DNA of 63,325 nt from an uncultured Succiniclasticum sp. Its GTDB lineage: Bacteria > Bacillota > Negativicutes > Acidaminococcales > Acidaminococcaceae. How positions within the stretch are numbered: the stretch's first letter is position 1; every line of letters starts with the position of its first letter. The position numbers and the translations under genes were made by a program. The stretch lies in the NCBI GenBank assembly GCA_902801365.1, contig CADCHY010000007.1, positions 1 to 63,325 of the forward strand, read 5' to 3'. The notes beneath the pieces are model-generated. The model had not been told where the DNA came from. It worked only from the letters and a program-made list of their open reading frames with translations, and searched no databases. Of the stretch, positions 44,791 to 55,432 are shown one piece after another.

Positions 44791-45471
44791 GTGGAAGTTT
44801 ATTTAATGATAACTATCACAAGCAGGGAGAAGCTGCCTGGCTTTCTTGAGTTTTATGATAAGAAGCTGCCGGTAGGGTTTGTTTTGTTAGGTTATGGTAC
44901 TGCCAAAGATGAGATTCTGAATATGCTGGGGCTGGACCGGTCTGAGAAAGCGGTCTGCCTGAATGTGGTGACAGATGAAGTATGGAAAGAAACCAAAGGG
45001 CATTTGCGGAAAAAGCTTTATATTGACGTACCGGATACGGGTATTGCATTCATCGTTCCCTTGAGCAGCATCGGCGGTAAACGGGAACTGGCATATCTGA
45101 CGGCAGAACAGAATTTCCGGAAGGGAGAAGAATCCGTAATGAAAGATACAACAATGGAGTTATTGATCATTGTCAGCAACCAGGGACACAATGACATGGT
45201 CATGGACGCGGCCCGTGCGGCCGGTGCCTATGGCGGTACGGTGCTGCATGCCCGAGGCACCGGCGTGAACAGGGCTGAACTTTTCTTCGGCGTGCCGCTG
45301 GCTTCAGAAAAGGACGTGACTTTAATCGTCACCCAAAAGAAACAGAAAAATGCAATCATGCAGGCCGTGATGCAAAAGGCCGGCATGGATACGCCGGCTC
45401 AGGCCATTCTGTTCTCGCTGCCGGTAACAGATGCAGCAGGACTGCACGCAGTAGAGGAAGATAACGGATAG
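44791..45471 (+). CDS. Double PII-like signalling protein
   Basis: The 226-residue protein appears to carry two PII-like ferredoxin folds. Residues 1-105 are degenerate; residues 115-226 begin with MELLIIVSNQGHNDMVMDAARAAGA and include the T-loop-region motif GTVLHARGTG, like PII nucleotide-binding proteins. The GTG 44791 lies 9 nt after AGGAGG. It follows the DUF1538 membrane protein by 13 bp, as PII genes follow amtB. I infer that it senses a nucleotide or metabolite and gates that protein. Confidence 0.8.
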   Translation: MEVYLMITITSREKLPGFLEFYDKKLPVGFVLLGYGTAKDEILNMLGLDRSEKAVCLNVVTDEVWKETKGHLRKKLYIDVPDTGIAFIVPLSSIGGKRELAYLTAEQNFRKGEESVMKDTTMELLIIVSNQGHNDMVMDAARAAGAYGGTVLHARGTGVNRAELFFGVPLASEKDVTLIVTQKKQKNAIMQAVMQKAGMDTPAQAILFSLPVTDAAGLHAVEEDNG

Positions 45472-45582
45472 GGCGGAGGACAAACCCGTTTCATCAGTGC
45501 CTCCTTAAAGCATCTGTTTGCGAATAGTTTTTTGTCCGGAGCAATTTTAATATTATTATTCCTTTATTCTTGTAATAGTAAA

Positions 45583-45616
45583 ATCCCGTTATGCGGAAGC
45601 GCCTGCATAACGGGAT
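45583..45616. terminator. Bidirectional terminator
   Basis: ATCCCGTTATGC (45583-45594) pairs with GCATAACGGGAT (45605-45616), between the PII-like gene and the convergent aldo/keto reductase. Confidence 0.8.
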
Positions 45617-45641
45617 AAATATTTATAATGTAAAAGTTGTT

Positions 45642-46673
45642 TTAATCGTTGTGATGCTCTGCGTAAAACTCGTTATAATCCTTTAACATATACTGCAGCA
45701 GGGACGGAGTATCCAATCCGTAAGGGCAGCGGCTCTTGCACAGGTCACAGTGTACGCATTCTTCGATTTTCTGCATTTTGGCATACCACTCATCACTCAT
45801 GAACCGTTTATAGGGTGAGCGGCGTAACAACATGGCCATTCTGGCTGCCTGGGGGATGTCAATACCCACTGTGCAGGGCATACAGTATCCGCAGCTCCGG
45901 CAGAAATTCCCCGACAGTTCCTTCCGGTCTTTATCGATAACAGCCTGTAGTTCTTCAGTCATCTGCTGATTAATATCCGTCAGTTTCAGCCACTGCTCCA
46001 GTTCCCATTCGTGCTGGATGCCCCAGATGGGAACCACGTTGTCGTGCTCCTGCATGAAGGCATAGCAGGCCGCTGCGTTGGTCAGCATACCGCCGGACAG
46101 GCCTTTCATGGCAATAAAACCCATGTCGTTCGTTTTGCAGTCTTTTACCAGTTCGATATCTTTATCCGTTGCCAGGTAGCAGAACGGGAACTGCAACGTT
46201 TCATATAATCCGGAATCAATGGCCTGATGCGCTACCTTCAACCGGTGATTTGTGATGCCTATATGCCGGATGTAGCCTTTCTTTTTAGCGTCCAGTGCCG
46301 CAGCATACGCTCCCTTTTCATCTTCCGGGGAAGGCATAACAGCGGGATTATGGAACTGGAAAAGGTCGATGTAGTCTGTCTGCAGGCGTTTTAAAGAAAG
46401 CTCGATATGCTCTGTTACCGTTTTGTAATCCGTGCCGCCGCTTTTGGTGGAAATAATAATGTTCTGGCGGACATCGTGCAGAGCCGTGCCGATTTTTTCT
46501 TCGCTGTCGGTGTACATATTGGCGGTATCAAAATAATTGATGCCGTTGTCATAAGCTTTGCGTAGCAGTTTTTTTGCCGCTTCCAATGAGATGCGCTGGA
46601 TGGGCAGGCAGCCCATTGCGGTTTTCGTGACCCATAAACCGGTCTTCCCTAATCTGATTTTATTAATGTCCAT
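45642..46673 (-). CDS. Aldo/keto reductase with C-terminal ferredoxin clusters
   Basis: The 343-residue protein joins an aldo/keto reductase barrel (LGKTGLWVTKTAMG, YFDTANMYTDSE with the catalytic Asp/Tyr, FQFHNP) to a C-terminal Fe-S region. That region has CRSCGYCMPCTVGID and CVHCDLCKSRCPYG, enough cysteines for two [4Fe-4S] clusters. The family is common in anaerobes; the substrate is not known. GGAGGGG precedes the ATG. It is divergent from yebC. Confidence 0.88.
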   Translation of the reverse strand: MDINKIRLGKTGLWVTKTAMGCLPIQRISLEAAKKLLRKAYDNGINYFDTANMYTDSEEKIGTALHDVRQNIIISTKSGGTDYKTVTEHIELSLKRLQTDYIDLFQFHNPAVMPSPEDEKGAYAAALDAKKKGYIRHIGITNHRLKVAHQAIDSGLYETLQFPFCYLATDKDIELVKDCKTNDMGFIAMKGLSGGMLTNAAACYAFMQEHDNVVPIWGIQHEWELEQWLKLTDINQQMTEELQAVIDKDRKELSGNFCRSCGYCMPCTVGIDIPQAARMAMLLRRSPYKRFMSDEWYAKMQKIEECVHCDLCKSRCPYGLDTPSLLQYMLKDYNEFYAEHHND

Positions 46674-46858
46674 GATTCCCCTCCCGGTAATTGTTTTCTT
46701 TAATATTATTGTTATAATCGTTAGCGGTTTTGGGATTCTGATTAAATTATATACGATAAATTCCGATTTGAATATAACTGAATAAAGAAAAATTGTTTCA
46801 GCGGGCTTAAATCAGTGAAAATAATAGTAAAGAAATCCGGCAGATGTTAAGAAAATGA

Positions 46859-46887
46859 TTGTCATGAAGGGGAAAATATAGTATAAT
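46859..46887 (+). promoter_or_regulatory. yebC promoter
   Basis: TTGTCA at 46859-46864 and TATAAT at 46882-46887, spacing 17 bp. Confidence 0.75.
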
Positions 46888-46938
46888 ACGATAGTTAAAT
46901 TTACTTATCTTATAAGCTGATATATTGGAGGAATTAAC

Positions 46939-47682
46939 ATGTCCGGACATTCTAAATGGGCAAATATCAAACACAAAAAAGGCAAGGCAGATGCTGCCAG
47001 AGGAAAAATAACCACGAAAATCGGCCGTGAGATTACCATTGCCGTGCAGATGGGCGGTCCCGACCCGGTTGGCAATATGCGCCTGAAACTGGCGCTGGCC
47101 AAAGCAAAAGCCAACAACATCCCGAAAGACAACATCAAACGCGCGATTGCCAAAGGCGCCGGTGAGACCAATGGCGCAAAATATGAAGAGATTACATACG
47201 AAGGCTACGGTCCGGCCGGTGTGGCAATCATGCTGGACGTGCTGACCGACAACCGGAACCGTGCGGCAGCAGATATCCGTCACGCCTTTACCAAACACGG
47301 CGGAAATATGGGTGAGACCGGTTCTGTCGGCTGGATGTTCAAACGCAAGGGTATCTTTACGATTGATAAAGAAGCCGGCTATGATGAGGATGAAGTCATG
47401 ATGATCGCGCTGGATGCCGGCGCGGAAGACATGAAATCCAATGAAGACAGCTTTGAGATCGTGACCCAGCCGGAAGACTATGATGCGGTGGAAAAAGCGC
47501 TGGCTGACAACAATATCGAAACTGTGATGTCGGAAATCACCATGGTTCCGGATACGATGGTCCAGCTGACGGATGAAGACGCTGAAAAAGTCCGTAAGAC
47601 AATTGACATGTTCGACGATATGGACGACGTACAGGAAGTCTATACCAACGCTGACTTGCCGGATGATGACGACGAGGAATAA
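46939..47682 (+). CDS. yebC: YebC/PmpR family protein
   Basis: A 247-residue protein with the invariant start SGHSKWANIKHKK, the basic IGREITIAVQMGG segment and an acidic C-terminus. YebC-type proteins act as DNA-binding regulators (PmpR) or, in other cases, as translation factors that relieve ribosome stalling at proline runs. GGAGG stands before the ATG. It precedes ruvCAB, a very common arrangement, but is separated from it by a terminator. Confidence 0.93.
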   Translation: MSGHSKWANIKHKKGKADAARGKITTKIGREITIAVQMGGPDPVGNMRLKLALAKAKANNIPKDNIKRAIAKGAGETNGAKYEEITYEGYGPAGVAIMLDVLTDNRNRAAADIRHAFTKHGGNMGETGSVGWMFKRKGIFTIDKEAGYDEDEVMMIALDAGAEDMKSNEDSFEIVTQPEDYDAVEKALADNNIETVMSEITMVPDTMVQLTDEDAEKVRKTIDMFDDMDDVQEVYTNADLPDDDDEE

Positions 47683-47690
47683 GGAAGAGC

Positions 47691-47722
47691 AGGCAGGCTT
47701 CAAATGAGCCTGCCTTTTTTAT
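47691..47722 (+). terminator. yebC terminator
   Basis: AGGCAGGCT (47691-47699) pairs with AGCCTGCCT (47707-47715), followed by a T-run. Confidence 0.88.
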
Positions 47723-47805
47723 ATATTGCTTCACATTTTTGTCATTTGTGCCGTGTATAATTAATTGTAATAAGATTGTTTGATACAGAAGGCTGGAGGA
47801 ACAGT

Positions 47806-48354
47806 ATGCTGGCGTTAGGAATAGATCCCGGTACCGCTATCTGCGGTTACGGGGTGGTGGAGATGAAAGGCAGTACGCTGAAGCCGGTATTCTATGGTTC
47901 CATACTGACTGGCAAAGACTGGCGTCCGGAAGAGAGGCTGTTGAAGATCCATCAGGATGTTTCTGATATTATTGGTCATTTTCAACCGGAATTTATGTCC
48001 ATTGAAAAATTGTATTTTAACCGCAACGTCAACACGGCGATCCCGGTTGCCCAGGCGCGCGGCGTAGTGTTACTGGCCGCTGCCGAGCATAATCTGCCGA
48101 TTTTGGAGTTTACGCCGATGCAGATAAAAAAATCGGTCACAGGGACCGGCGGGGCGGAAAAAAACCAGATTATCTTTATGGTGCGGCGACTGTTGGGGAT
48201 TCGTGAAGAAATTAATCCGGACGATACGGCGGACGCGTTGGCTGCCGCGATTTGCGGCCTGAATCAGGCAAGGGTGCTGCAGCTGCAGGCAAAAGGCGGT
48301 GCACGAATCGGGGAGATTCTGGAAAAACAGCGGAACCCGTTGAGCAAGAGATGA
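47806..48354 (+). CDS. ruvC: Holliday junction resolvase RuvC
   Basis: A 182-residue RNase-H-fold endonuclease that cuts Holliday junctions. Catalytic acidic residues are visible: Asp 7 in GIDPG, Glu in SIEKLYFNRN and two Asp in PDDTADALAAAI. CTGGAGGAA precedes ATG 47806; an in-frame upstream start at 47776 has no ribosome site. It opens the ruvC-ruvA-ruvB unit. Confidence 0.95.
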   Translation: MLALGIDPGTAICGYGVVEMKGSTLKPVFYGSILTGKDWRPEERLLKIHQDVSDIIGHFQPEFMSIEKLYFNRNVNTAIPVAQARGVVLLAAAEHNLPILEFTPMQIKKSVTGTGGAEKNQIIFMVRRLLGIREEINPDDTADALAAAICGLNQARVLQLQAKGGARIGEILEKQRNPLSKR

Positions 48355-48422
48355 AAGACAACTGTAAAAGATATACTTTATTATGTTAATGGTTTTGATA
48401 AACGGCATTTGGAGCGTGCATT

Positions 48423-49034
48423 ATGATTGGTTCAGTAAGAGGAACGGTAGCATATCAGGCGGCAGAATATTGCCTGATTGAAACGGCGGGTGGTGTCGGA
48501 TACCGTGTGTTTATGCCGGTGTCCCAGATGCGGACTTTGTCCATGGGGCAGGAAGTTCGTGTCCTGACATATACGTCGGTTCGGGAAGATGCAATTCAGT
48601 TGTACGGCTTTTTGACACAACAATATTATGATCTGTTTGCGCTTCTGTTAAGCGTAAGCGGCATAGGGCCAAAAGTTGCGATAGGTATTTTGGGAGCGGC
48701 AAGGCCGGAAGATTTTTATCTGGCGGTGCAGAGCCGGGATCTTAAAATGCTGACCAAGCTCCCCGGTATCGGAAAGAAAACGGCAGAGCGCATGGTGTTG
48801 GAACTGAAGGACAAGATCGGTACCCTGGAAAGCGAAGAGAATGACAGGGAATTTGCCGCCGCAGTCAGCGGCGAAGGCAAATCGGAAGCAATCAACGAAG
48901 CCATGGCCGCGCTGGCTGCGTTAGGCTATTCCAATTCGGAAATTTTGCCGGTGTTGCGGAAGATTCCGGATTATGGCACATTAAAACGGGATGAACTGAT
49001 TCGCAAAGCCTTACAGATTTTTGCTAAAAGATAA
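48423..49034 (+). CDS. ruvA: Holliday junction helicase subunit RuvA
   Basis: The 203-residue product is the DNA-binding tetramer of the RuvAB branch-migration machine. It has the N-terminal OB fold, two helix-hairpin-helix motifs ([16 protein letters not shown] and [16 protein letters not shown]), and the flexible C-terminal domain that contacts RuvB. A GGAGCG precedes the ATG, 68 bp after ruvC. Confidence 0.95.
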   Translation: MIGSVRGTVAYQAAEYCLIETAGGVGYRVFMPVSQMRTLSMGQEVRVLTYTSVREDAIQLYGFLTQQYYDLFALLLSVSGIGPKVAIGILGAARPEDFYLAVQSRDLKMLTKLPGIGKKTAERMVLELKDKIGTLESEENDREFAAAVSGEGKSEAINEAMAALAALGYSNSEILPVLRKIPDYGTLKRDELIRKALQIFAKR

Positions 49035-49054
49035 GAGAAGAAGAGGAAAACGAT

Positions 49055-50098
49055 ATGGATTTTGATGACCGGCTGGTGACATCGGAAGTTATGGAGTCTG
49101 ATGGGGAACAGTACAGTCTACGCCCCCGGACGCTGGAAGAATATATCGGGCAGGATAAAGTTAAACAGAATATCTCGGTGTTCATTGAAGCGGCGCTGAA
49201 ACGGAATGAAGCGCTGGATCATGTGCTTCTTTTCGGCCCTCCCGGTCTGGGGAAAACAACACTGGCAAATATTATTGCAAACGAACTGCATGTAAACATG
49301 CGTGTTACATCCGGTCCTGCCATTATGCGCCAGGGCGATCTGGCTGCGATTCTCAGTACGCTGTCGGAAGGGGAAGTGTTGTTCATCGATGAGATCCACC
49401 GTCTGCCGAAAGCAGTGGAAGAGATACTGTATTCAGCCATGGAAGACTATCAGCTGGATATTGTCATCGGTAAAGGACCGGGTGCCCAGAACGTCCGGCT
49501 GCCCCTTCCAAAATTTACACTGATTGGAGCCACCACAAGGCTGGGTTCTCTGGCGGCGCCGCTGCGTGACCGTTTTGGGGTGCAGTGCAGGCTGGAATTT
49601 TATCAGCCGGAGCAGTTGCGCATTATCGTCAATAAGTCCGCAGAAAAACTGGATGTGGAGATGACGCCGGAAGGCGCGCTGGAAATCGCCCGCCGTTCAC
49701 GGGGCACGCCCCGCGTGGCGAACCGTCTTTTGAAACGGGTACGTGATTTTGCCCAGGTTCTGGGACAGGCTGTCATTGATCAGAAGTTGGCTGATGAGGC
49801 TCTTTCCCGTCTGGAAGTTGACCGTTACGGTCTGGACCAGAATGACAGGCGTATCCTGCAGACAATTGTCAGGACATTTGGCGGCGGACCGGTGGGCGTT
49901 GATACCATTGCGGCCGCTGTCAGTGAAGAAGCCGGCACCATCGAAGACGTGGTGGAACCGTATCTGATGCAATTAGGTCTGCTGCAGCGCACGCCCCGTG
50001 GCCGCGTGGCGACCAGGGAAACCTATCGTTATCTGGGAATTCCCTACCCGGAGGATGCAAGTGGCAAGCCAAAGGTCGAACAACCCTCGCTGCTGTAA
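49055..50098 (+). CDS. ruvB: Holliday junction helicase motor RuvB
   Basis: A 347-residue AAA+ ATPase that drives branch migration. Walker [10 protein letters not shown] at 61-69, Walker B with DEIH near 112, sensor 1 GATTR and arginine-finger region, and the winged-helix C-terminus with RTPRGRVAT. It follows ruvA by 20 bp with AAGAGG before the ATG. Confidence 0.96.
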   Translation: MDFDDRLVTSEVMESDGEQYSLRPRTLEEYIGQDKVKQNISVFIEAALKRNEALDHVLLFGPPGLGKTTLANIIANELHVNMRVTSGPAIMRQGDLAAILSTLSEGEVLFIDEIHRLPKAVEEILYSAMEDYQLDIVIGKGPGAQNVRLPLPKFTLIGATTRLGSLAAPLRDRFGVQCRLEFYQPEQLRIIVNKSAEKLDVEMTPEGALEIARRSRGTPRVANRLLKRVRDFAQVLGQAVIDQKLADEALSRLEVDRYGLDQNDRRILQTIVRTFGGGPVGVDTIAAAVSEEAGTIEDVVEPYLMQLGLLQRTPRGRVATRETYRYLGIPYPEDASGKPKVEQPSLL

Positions 50099-50209
50099 AA
50101 TGAGCTGTTTTATGTGAGGAAGGAAAACAGGCGATGGTTTCCCGACAGAAATGTGGAAAAATAAATCAGCGAACCTTGATGATTACTGAGTATTGAGAAA
50201 GATAGAACA

Positions 50210-50881
50210 ATGAAATTATTATTACACGCCTGCTGCGGTCCCTGTGCCTGTTATCCGACAAAAATGCTGAGGTCGCAGGACGTAGATTTTACGCTGCTGT
50301 ATTATAATCCGAATATTCATCCCTATAAAGAATTTAAACACCGATTGGCTGCATTACGGGAGCTGGCGGAAAAACTGGATTACCGACTGATTATTGATAA
50401 GACCTATCCGCTGGAAGAATGTGTGAAAGGGATGTTGGAGGAACCGGGTGTCCGCTGCGCGTTCTGCTACCGGATGCGGCTGCGTTATACGGCAAAATAT
50501 GCGGCAGATCATGGGTTTACCGCATTCTCTACAACGCTGCTGTACAGTCCGTATCAGAAGCATGAACTGATTGTGCAGATGTCGAAAGCAGCAGCGGAAG
50601 AATTTGGTGTGGAGTTTTATTATCAGGATTGGCGGCCTCATTATCAGGAAGGCGTGGATATCAGCCTGGCTTTGGGATTGTACCGCCAGCCCTATTGCGG
50701 TTGTGTGTTCAGCGAACGGGACCGCTATATGGAATGGAAAAAAACCAAAACCGAAGCGGGATCTGCTCAGGCTTCCAATTACATTGATACAAGTGCTGCT
50801 GAACCGGAAAACAAACCTTTTGTCCGCATAAACAAAAACACTATTCAGCTTGCGAAAAAAGACACGATACTGTTCAAATGA
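50210..50881 (+). CDS. queH: Epoxyqueuosine reductase QueH
   Basis: The 223-residue product reduces epoxyqueuosine in tRNA to queuosine, replacing the unrelated QueG. The HACCGPC motif (6-12) and the later CAFCYRMR and YCGCVFSE cysteines bind the [4Fe-4S] cluster and act in catalysis. No strong ribosome site is visible before the ATG. Together with queA and tgt downstream, three late steps of queuosine synthesis are in one stretch. Confidence 0.92.
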   Translation: MKLLLHACCGPCACYPTKMLRSQDVDFTLLYYNPNIHPYKEFKHRLAALRELAEKLDYRLIIDKTYPLEECVKGMLEEPGVRCAFCYRMRLRYTAKYAADHGFTAFSTTLLYSPYQKHELIVQMSKAAAEEFGVEFYYQDWRPHYQEGVDISLALGLYRQPYCGCVFSERDRYMEWKKTKTEAGSAQASNYIDTSAAEPENKPFVRINKNTIQLAKKDTILFK

Positions 50882-50920
50882 TGTTATACATGTTTTCAAG
50901 TTGTGTTGCAGGTAAACGGT

Positions 50921-52279
50921 ATGATGAAACATGCTGCTGAAAAATATTTCAGAAAGATTATAGTTATAGCAATTTCCTGGTTGACTGTACTTTTTACAGT
51001 TCCGGTCCGCGCGTCATCCGTGATTGATGTGGGCCTGACAGTTTCCCAATTCTCTGCTGAACTGGTTGCGCCGTCCTCTTTTATTGCCACAGAACCGGAT
51101 GGAAAGAAAGCAACGCTTAATAAAGGAAAATACTTTATTGCAGCTGATAAAGGAAACATTAAACTGGGAGACAGGCAGCTTGCCAGCGGAACTGTTCTGG
51201 AGATTGAGGAACAGGAAGATAAAAACGGAGCTTCCGCCGGCCGTCCCCGCCAGCATTTTACGGTGAACCGTCAGGAGTACCGGGGAACGCTGAAAATCTG
51301 TCTGACAAATGAAGGAAAGAAATTAACCGTTATAAACCGGGTACCTATTGAGTATTATGTTAACTCTGTGTTGGGACCTAAGTCTTCCCCCATCTGGCCG
51401 GACGAGGCGATTAAAGCACAGGCGGTGGCTGCCCGCAGCCTGGCCTGGTATTATAAGCATCATCCGGAAAACAATTTATTTGACGTGCGAGCAGTGGAGC
51501 CGGAAACTTTTTATGGCGGTATTCGCAATGAGAATAAGAATATAACCAAAGTTGCGGCACAAACCGTCGGGCAGGTTTTATACTTTAACGGCAGCCCTGC
51601 AATGACTTTTGCATGTGAAAGCAGCGGGGGCAGGACGGTGAGCGCTTCCGAAATCCTGCAGAAGGATATCCCGTATTTACAGGCAGTGGAAGACTATGAT
51701 ACGGACTGTCCCAGTTTCACATGGGAAAAAAAGATACAGGCTGTGACCATCAGCCGGCTTCTTGAACAGGGCGGGCATAAGATTGGACGGTTACGTGGAT
51801 ACCGTATATCAGACAGTGAAAAGCCGGATCAGAAAGACCGCTATCCCAGCGGCAGGGTTAAGACGATTTTCTGGCAGGGAGAACTGGGCAGCGTAACCAT
51901 GACAGGTCAGGAACTGGCGGATATGCTGGCTTTGAGCAGCAACTGGTTTGACGTTTATGTTACTGATCCGGTACCGCAAAAGCTGGATGTACCTATTGAA
52001 AACGGGTATGGCATAGAAGTTGGGAAAAAACAGATTCCCATAGAAATCAAAGGCCGCGAAAAAAAATCGTGGCAGTCTGTTATTCCCGGCTATCACTTTT
52101 TAGAAGGAAGTGCGGACGAAACCATTTTATTTAAAGGAAAAGGGATTGGTCGCGGTCTGGGCCTGTCCAAGTGGGGTGCCAAAGGCATGGCTGATACAGC
52201 ACCTGAAAACGCTGAGGATTATTATAAAACCATTTTGCAACACTATTATCCGGGGACTGAACTGATCTCCGCATACTAA
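50921..52279 (+). CDS. Exported SpoIID/LytB-domain protein
   Basis: A 452-residue protein with one N-terminal signal/anchor helix (IIVIAISWLTVLFTVPVRA) and a SpoIID/LytB domain at about 125-335, with IEYYVNSVLGPKSSPIWPDEAIKAQAVAARS-type core motifs and FACESSGGRTVSA. In spore formers SpoIID is a lytic transglycosylase acting in engulfment; related proteins act in vegetative wall remodelling. ATG 50921 or 50924 are both possible, with a weak AGGT upstream. It interrupts the queH-queA-tgt set, so it is probably co-transcribed. Confidence 0.85.
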   Translation: MMKHAAEKYFRKIIVIAISWLTVLFTVPVRASSVIDVGLTVSQFSAELVAPSSFIATEPDGKKATLNKGKYFIAADKGNIKLGDRQLASGTVLEIEEQEDKNGASAGRPRQHFTVNRQEYRGTLKICLTNEGKKLTVINRVPIEYYVNSVLGPKSSPIWPDEAIKAQAVAARSLAWYYKHHPENNLFDVRAVEPETFYGGIRNENKNITKVAAQTVGQVLYFNGSPAMTFACESSGGRTVSASEILQKDIPYLQAVEDYDTDCPSFTWEKKIQAVTISRLLEQGGHKIGRLRGYRISDSEKPDQKDRYPSGRVKTIFWQGELGSVTMTGQELADMLALSSNWFDVYVTDPVPQKLDVPIENGYGIEVGKKQIPIEIKGREKKSWQSVIPGYHFLEGSADETILFKGKGIGRGLGLSKWGAKGMADTAPENAEDYYKTILQHYYPGTELISAY

Positions 52280-52369
52280 TGATTAATTTAGAAAAGGAAC
52301 TGCCTGCCGGTACGTTATCGCGTAAACGGGTTTGTGCAATGTTTCCTGTATAAAGAAAAGAGACCTGTT

Positions 52370-53401
52370 ATGAAAGTTACTGATTTTGATTATGATTTGC
52401 CCAAAGAACGGATTGCCCAGCATCCGATGGAACCGAGAGACCACAGCCGGCTGCTGGTGGTAGATAAAAATACCGGCGCCATGGAGCACCGGCATTTTTA
52501 TAATCTTCCCGAATATCTTCGCCCCGGCGACTTATTGGTATTTAACGATACCCGCGTCATACCTGCCCGCCTGTTCGGCTATAAAGATACCGGAGCCCAT
52601 GTGGAAGTGTTCCTGCTGACCCGCCTTAACAATACGGACTGGGAAGTGCTGGTCCGCCCCGGGAAGAAGCTGCAGGTTGGCGCCCATATAAAATTTGCGG
52701 AAGAATTATCCGGAACGATCATCGATCATACGGATTTTGGCGGGCGCATCATCCGTTTTGCGTTTGAGGGCGTATTTGAAGAAATACTGGACCGGCTGGG
52801 AGAGGTTCCGCTGCCGCCATATATTACGGCAGAACTGGAAGATAAGGAACGGTACCAGACCGTATATAACCGGGATCCCGGTTCCGCGGCAGCGCCCACT
52901 GCAGGGTTGCACTTTACGAAAGAACTGCTGCAGAAAATAAAGGACATGGGATGTGAGGAAGTGTTTGTCACCCTTAATGTAGGGCTGGGAACTTTCCGGC
53001 CGGTTACGGAGGAAAACATAGAAGACCATCCCATGCACAGGGAATTCTACAGCGTGACCCAGGAAGCCGCGGCTGCCATCAACAGGGCGAAGGCGGAAGG
53101 TCGCCGGATCGTTGCGGTGGGGACGACAGCGGTGCGCACGCTGGAATCTGCGGGCGCCACGGGAGAAGTAAAAGCCGGCAGCAGCTGGACGCAGATTTAC
53201 ATTTATCCCGGCTTCCAATGGCATATCGTGGACGCGCTGGTAACGAATTTCCATCTGCCCCAGAGTACGCTGCTGATGCTTGTATCTTCCCTGTCTTCCA
53301 GGGAAGTGATGCTGCGCACCTATGCGGAGGCAGTAAAACGGGAATATCGGTTCTTCTCGTTTGGCGATGCCATGTTTATTACAGAGCTGAAACACAAATA
53401 A
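52370..53401 (+). CDS. queA: tRNA preQ1-34 S-adenosylmethionine ribosyltransferase-isomerase
   Basis: The 343-residue enzyme adds the cyclopentane ring of epoxyqueuosine using the ribose of SAM. It shows FDYDLPKERIAQHP, LVFNDTRVIPARLFG, VRPGKKLQVG and PTAGLHFTKELL, with length typical of QueA. The start is ATG 52370; in-frame codons further up lack a ribosome site. Immediately followed by tgt, as in many bacteria. Confidence 0.96.
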   Translation: MKVTDFDYDLPKERIAQHPMEPRDHSRLLVVDKNTGAMEHRHFYNLPEYLRPGDLLVFNDTRVIPARLFGYKDTGAHVEVFLLTRLNNTDWEVLVRPGKKLQVGAHIKFAEELSGTIIDHTDFGGRIIRFAFEGVFEEILDRLGEVPLPPYITAELEDKERYQTVYNRDPGSAAAPTAGLHFTKELLQKIKDMGCEEVFVTLNVGLGTFRPVTEENIEDHPMHREFYSVTQEAAAAINRAKAEGRRIVAVGTTAVRTLESAGATGEVKAGSSWTQIYIYPGFQWHIVDALVTNFHLPQSTLLMLVSSLSSREVMLRTYAEAVKREYRFFSFGDAMFITELKHK

Positions 53402-54565
<1,164 letters not shown>

Positions 54566-54604
54566 AATACATGCTGCTGCAGCGAATGAAAAATGTTGGT
54601 AAAG

Positions 54605-54643
54605 AAAAACTGTAAGAGTAAGTTTTCCTCTTACAGTTTTTTT
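54605..54643 (+). terminator. tgt terminator
   Basis: AAAAACTGTAAGAG (54605-54618) pairs with CTCTTACAGTTTTT (54628-54641), with more T residues following. Confidence 0.9.
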
Positions 54644-54727
54644 AATTCTCAATAATAATTATCAATAGCATTGTAAAAATGTCATTTCCCTGAATTCAAA
54701 ACAGGTAGCTTAACTTCTGAAATGCAA

Positions 54728-54756
54728 TTGACATTTTTGTAAAATAATTGTATTAT
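54728..54756 (+). promoter_or_regulatory. Strong promoter with 200-nt leader
   Basis: TTGACA at 54728-54733 and TATTAT at 54751-54756, spacing 17 bp. The gene starts only at 54971, so the transcript has a leader of about 205 nt with a small CCGG-based hairpin near 54850 and a pyrimidine-rich stretch near 54880-54900. I do not recognise a known riboswitch in it. Confidence 0.7.
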
Positions 54757-54970
54757 TAAAATGAACTTAAAACAGTAATAGTTACTAATAAAATCACTTT
54801 TTTAACAAGCTGTGCTTGAAGATGCGTGACACTGAAACGTTCGCCGGAACTGCCGGCATATTTTTCGTTTTCTTAACCCGCTTCTTCCTCTCTCACAGGT
54901 ACATGCTTCCTTCGTTTATCAAAGACTGATTTAGCAGTCATCATTGGTTTTGTTAAGGAGGTAATGTAAC

Positions 54971-55369
54971 ATGTCCGCTATTGCACCGATTTCCATGCAG
55001 GAAGTAAGCGAAAAAGTTTTTCTGGCACGCAAGGGCCGTCTGGAAGAAGACGCACAGTTTGTGGTAAACCCGAGACTGTGCTCTACGGAGTTTATTCCTC
55101 TGGAAGAGCGTATGGCCGGCGAAAAGCCGGAGATTGCCGCTTGTCTTGCGAAACTGAAAGAAAAAGTCGGCAGTGAAACGTTTGCCAAACGCTTTAACGT
55201 TTTACAGAACATCAACCGTTCCGGAAAAAATCTGTTGATCGTTTCCGGCAACGAAAGGCTTCGCACCCTGTTGCTGAAAGAACACCTGCATGATATCATG
55301 GAAGCGTTTTCCGTGGATAATGTCAGGATTGTCGGCGGGGCAGGCTTTGGCGGAATAGACGCATTTTAA
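54971..55369 (+). CDS. Small protein resembling a lone DnaA domain I
   Basis: A 132-residue cytoplasmic protein of unrecognised family. Residues 65-130 have the pattern of the DnaA N-terminal domain: a helix with SETFAKRF, then LLIVSGNERLRTLLLKEHLHD and VRIVGG, comparable to the strand and ERYxxxI helix of DnaA domain I. The first 60 residues hold VVNPRLCSTEFIPLEERM, unlike DnaA. Excellent AAGGAGGT ribosome site. If the resemblance holds it might contact replication proteins. Composition similarity only; uncertain. Confidence 0.55.
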   Translation: MSAIAPISMQEVSEKVFLARKGRLEEDAQFVVNPRLCSTEFIPLEERMAGEKPEIAACLAKLKEKVGSETFAKRFNVLQNINRSGKNLLIVSGNERLRTLLLKEHLHDIMEAFSVDNVRIVGGAGFGGIDAF

Positions 55370-55432
55370 AACATTCCCGGTACTGTTTCCGCGCGTGCGG
55401 GGACAGGCCGGGTTTTCTTTGGAGAGAGAACT

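Noticed and set aside
44791..45471. Ordinary GlnB/GlnK
   Set aside because: Length is about twice normal, the N-terminal half is degenerate, and the partner is not AmtB.
50100..52370. preQ1 riboswitch before queH or queA
   Set aside because: No small pseudoknot aptamer with the expected C-rich and A-rich segments was found in the short gaps.
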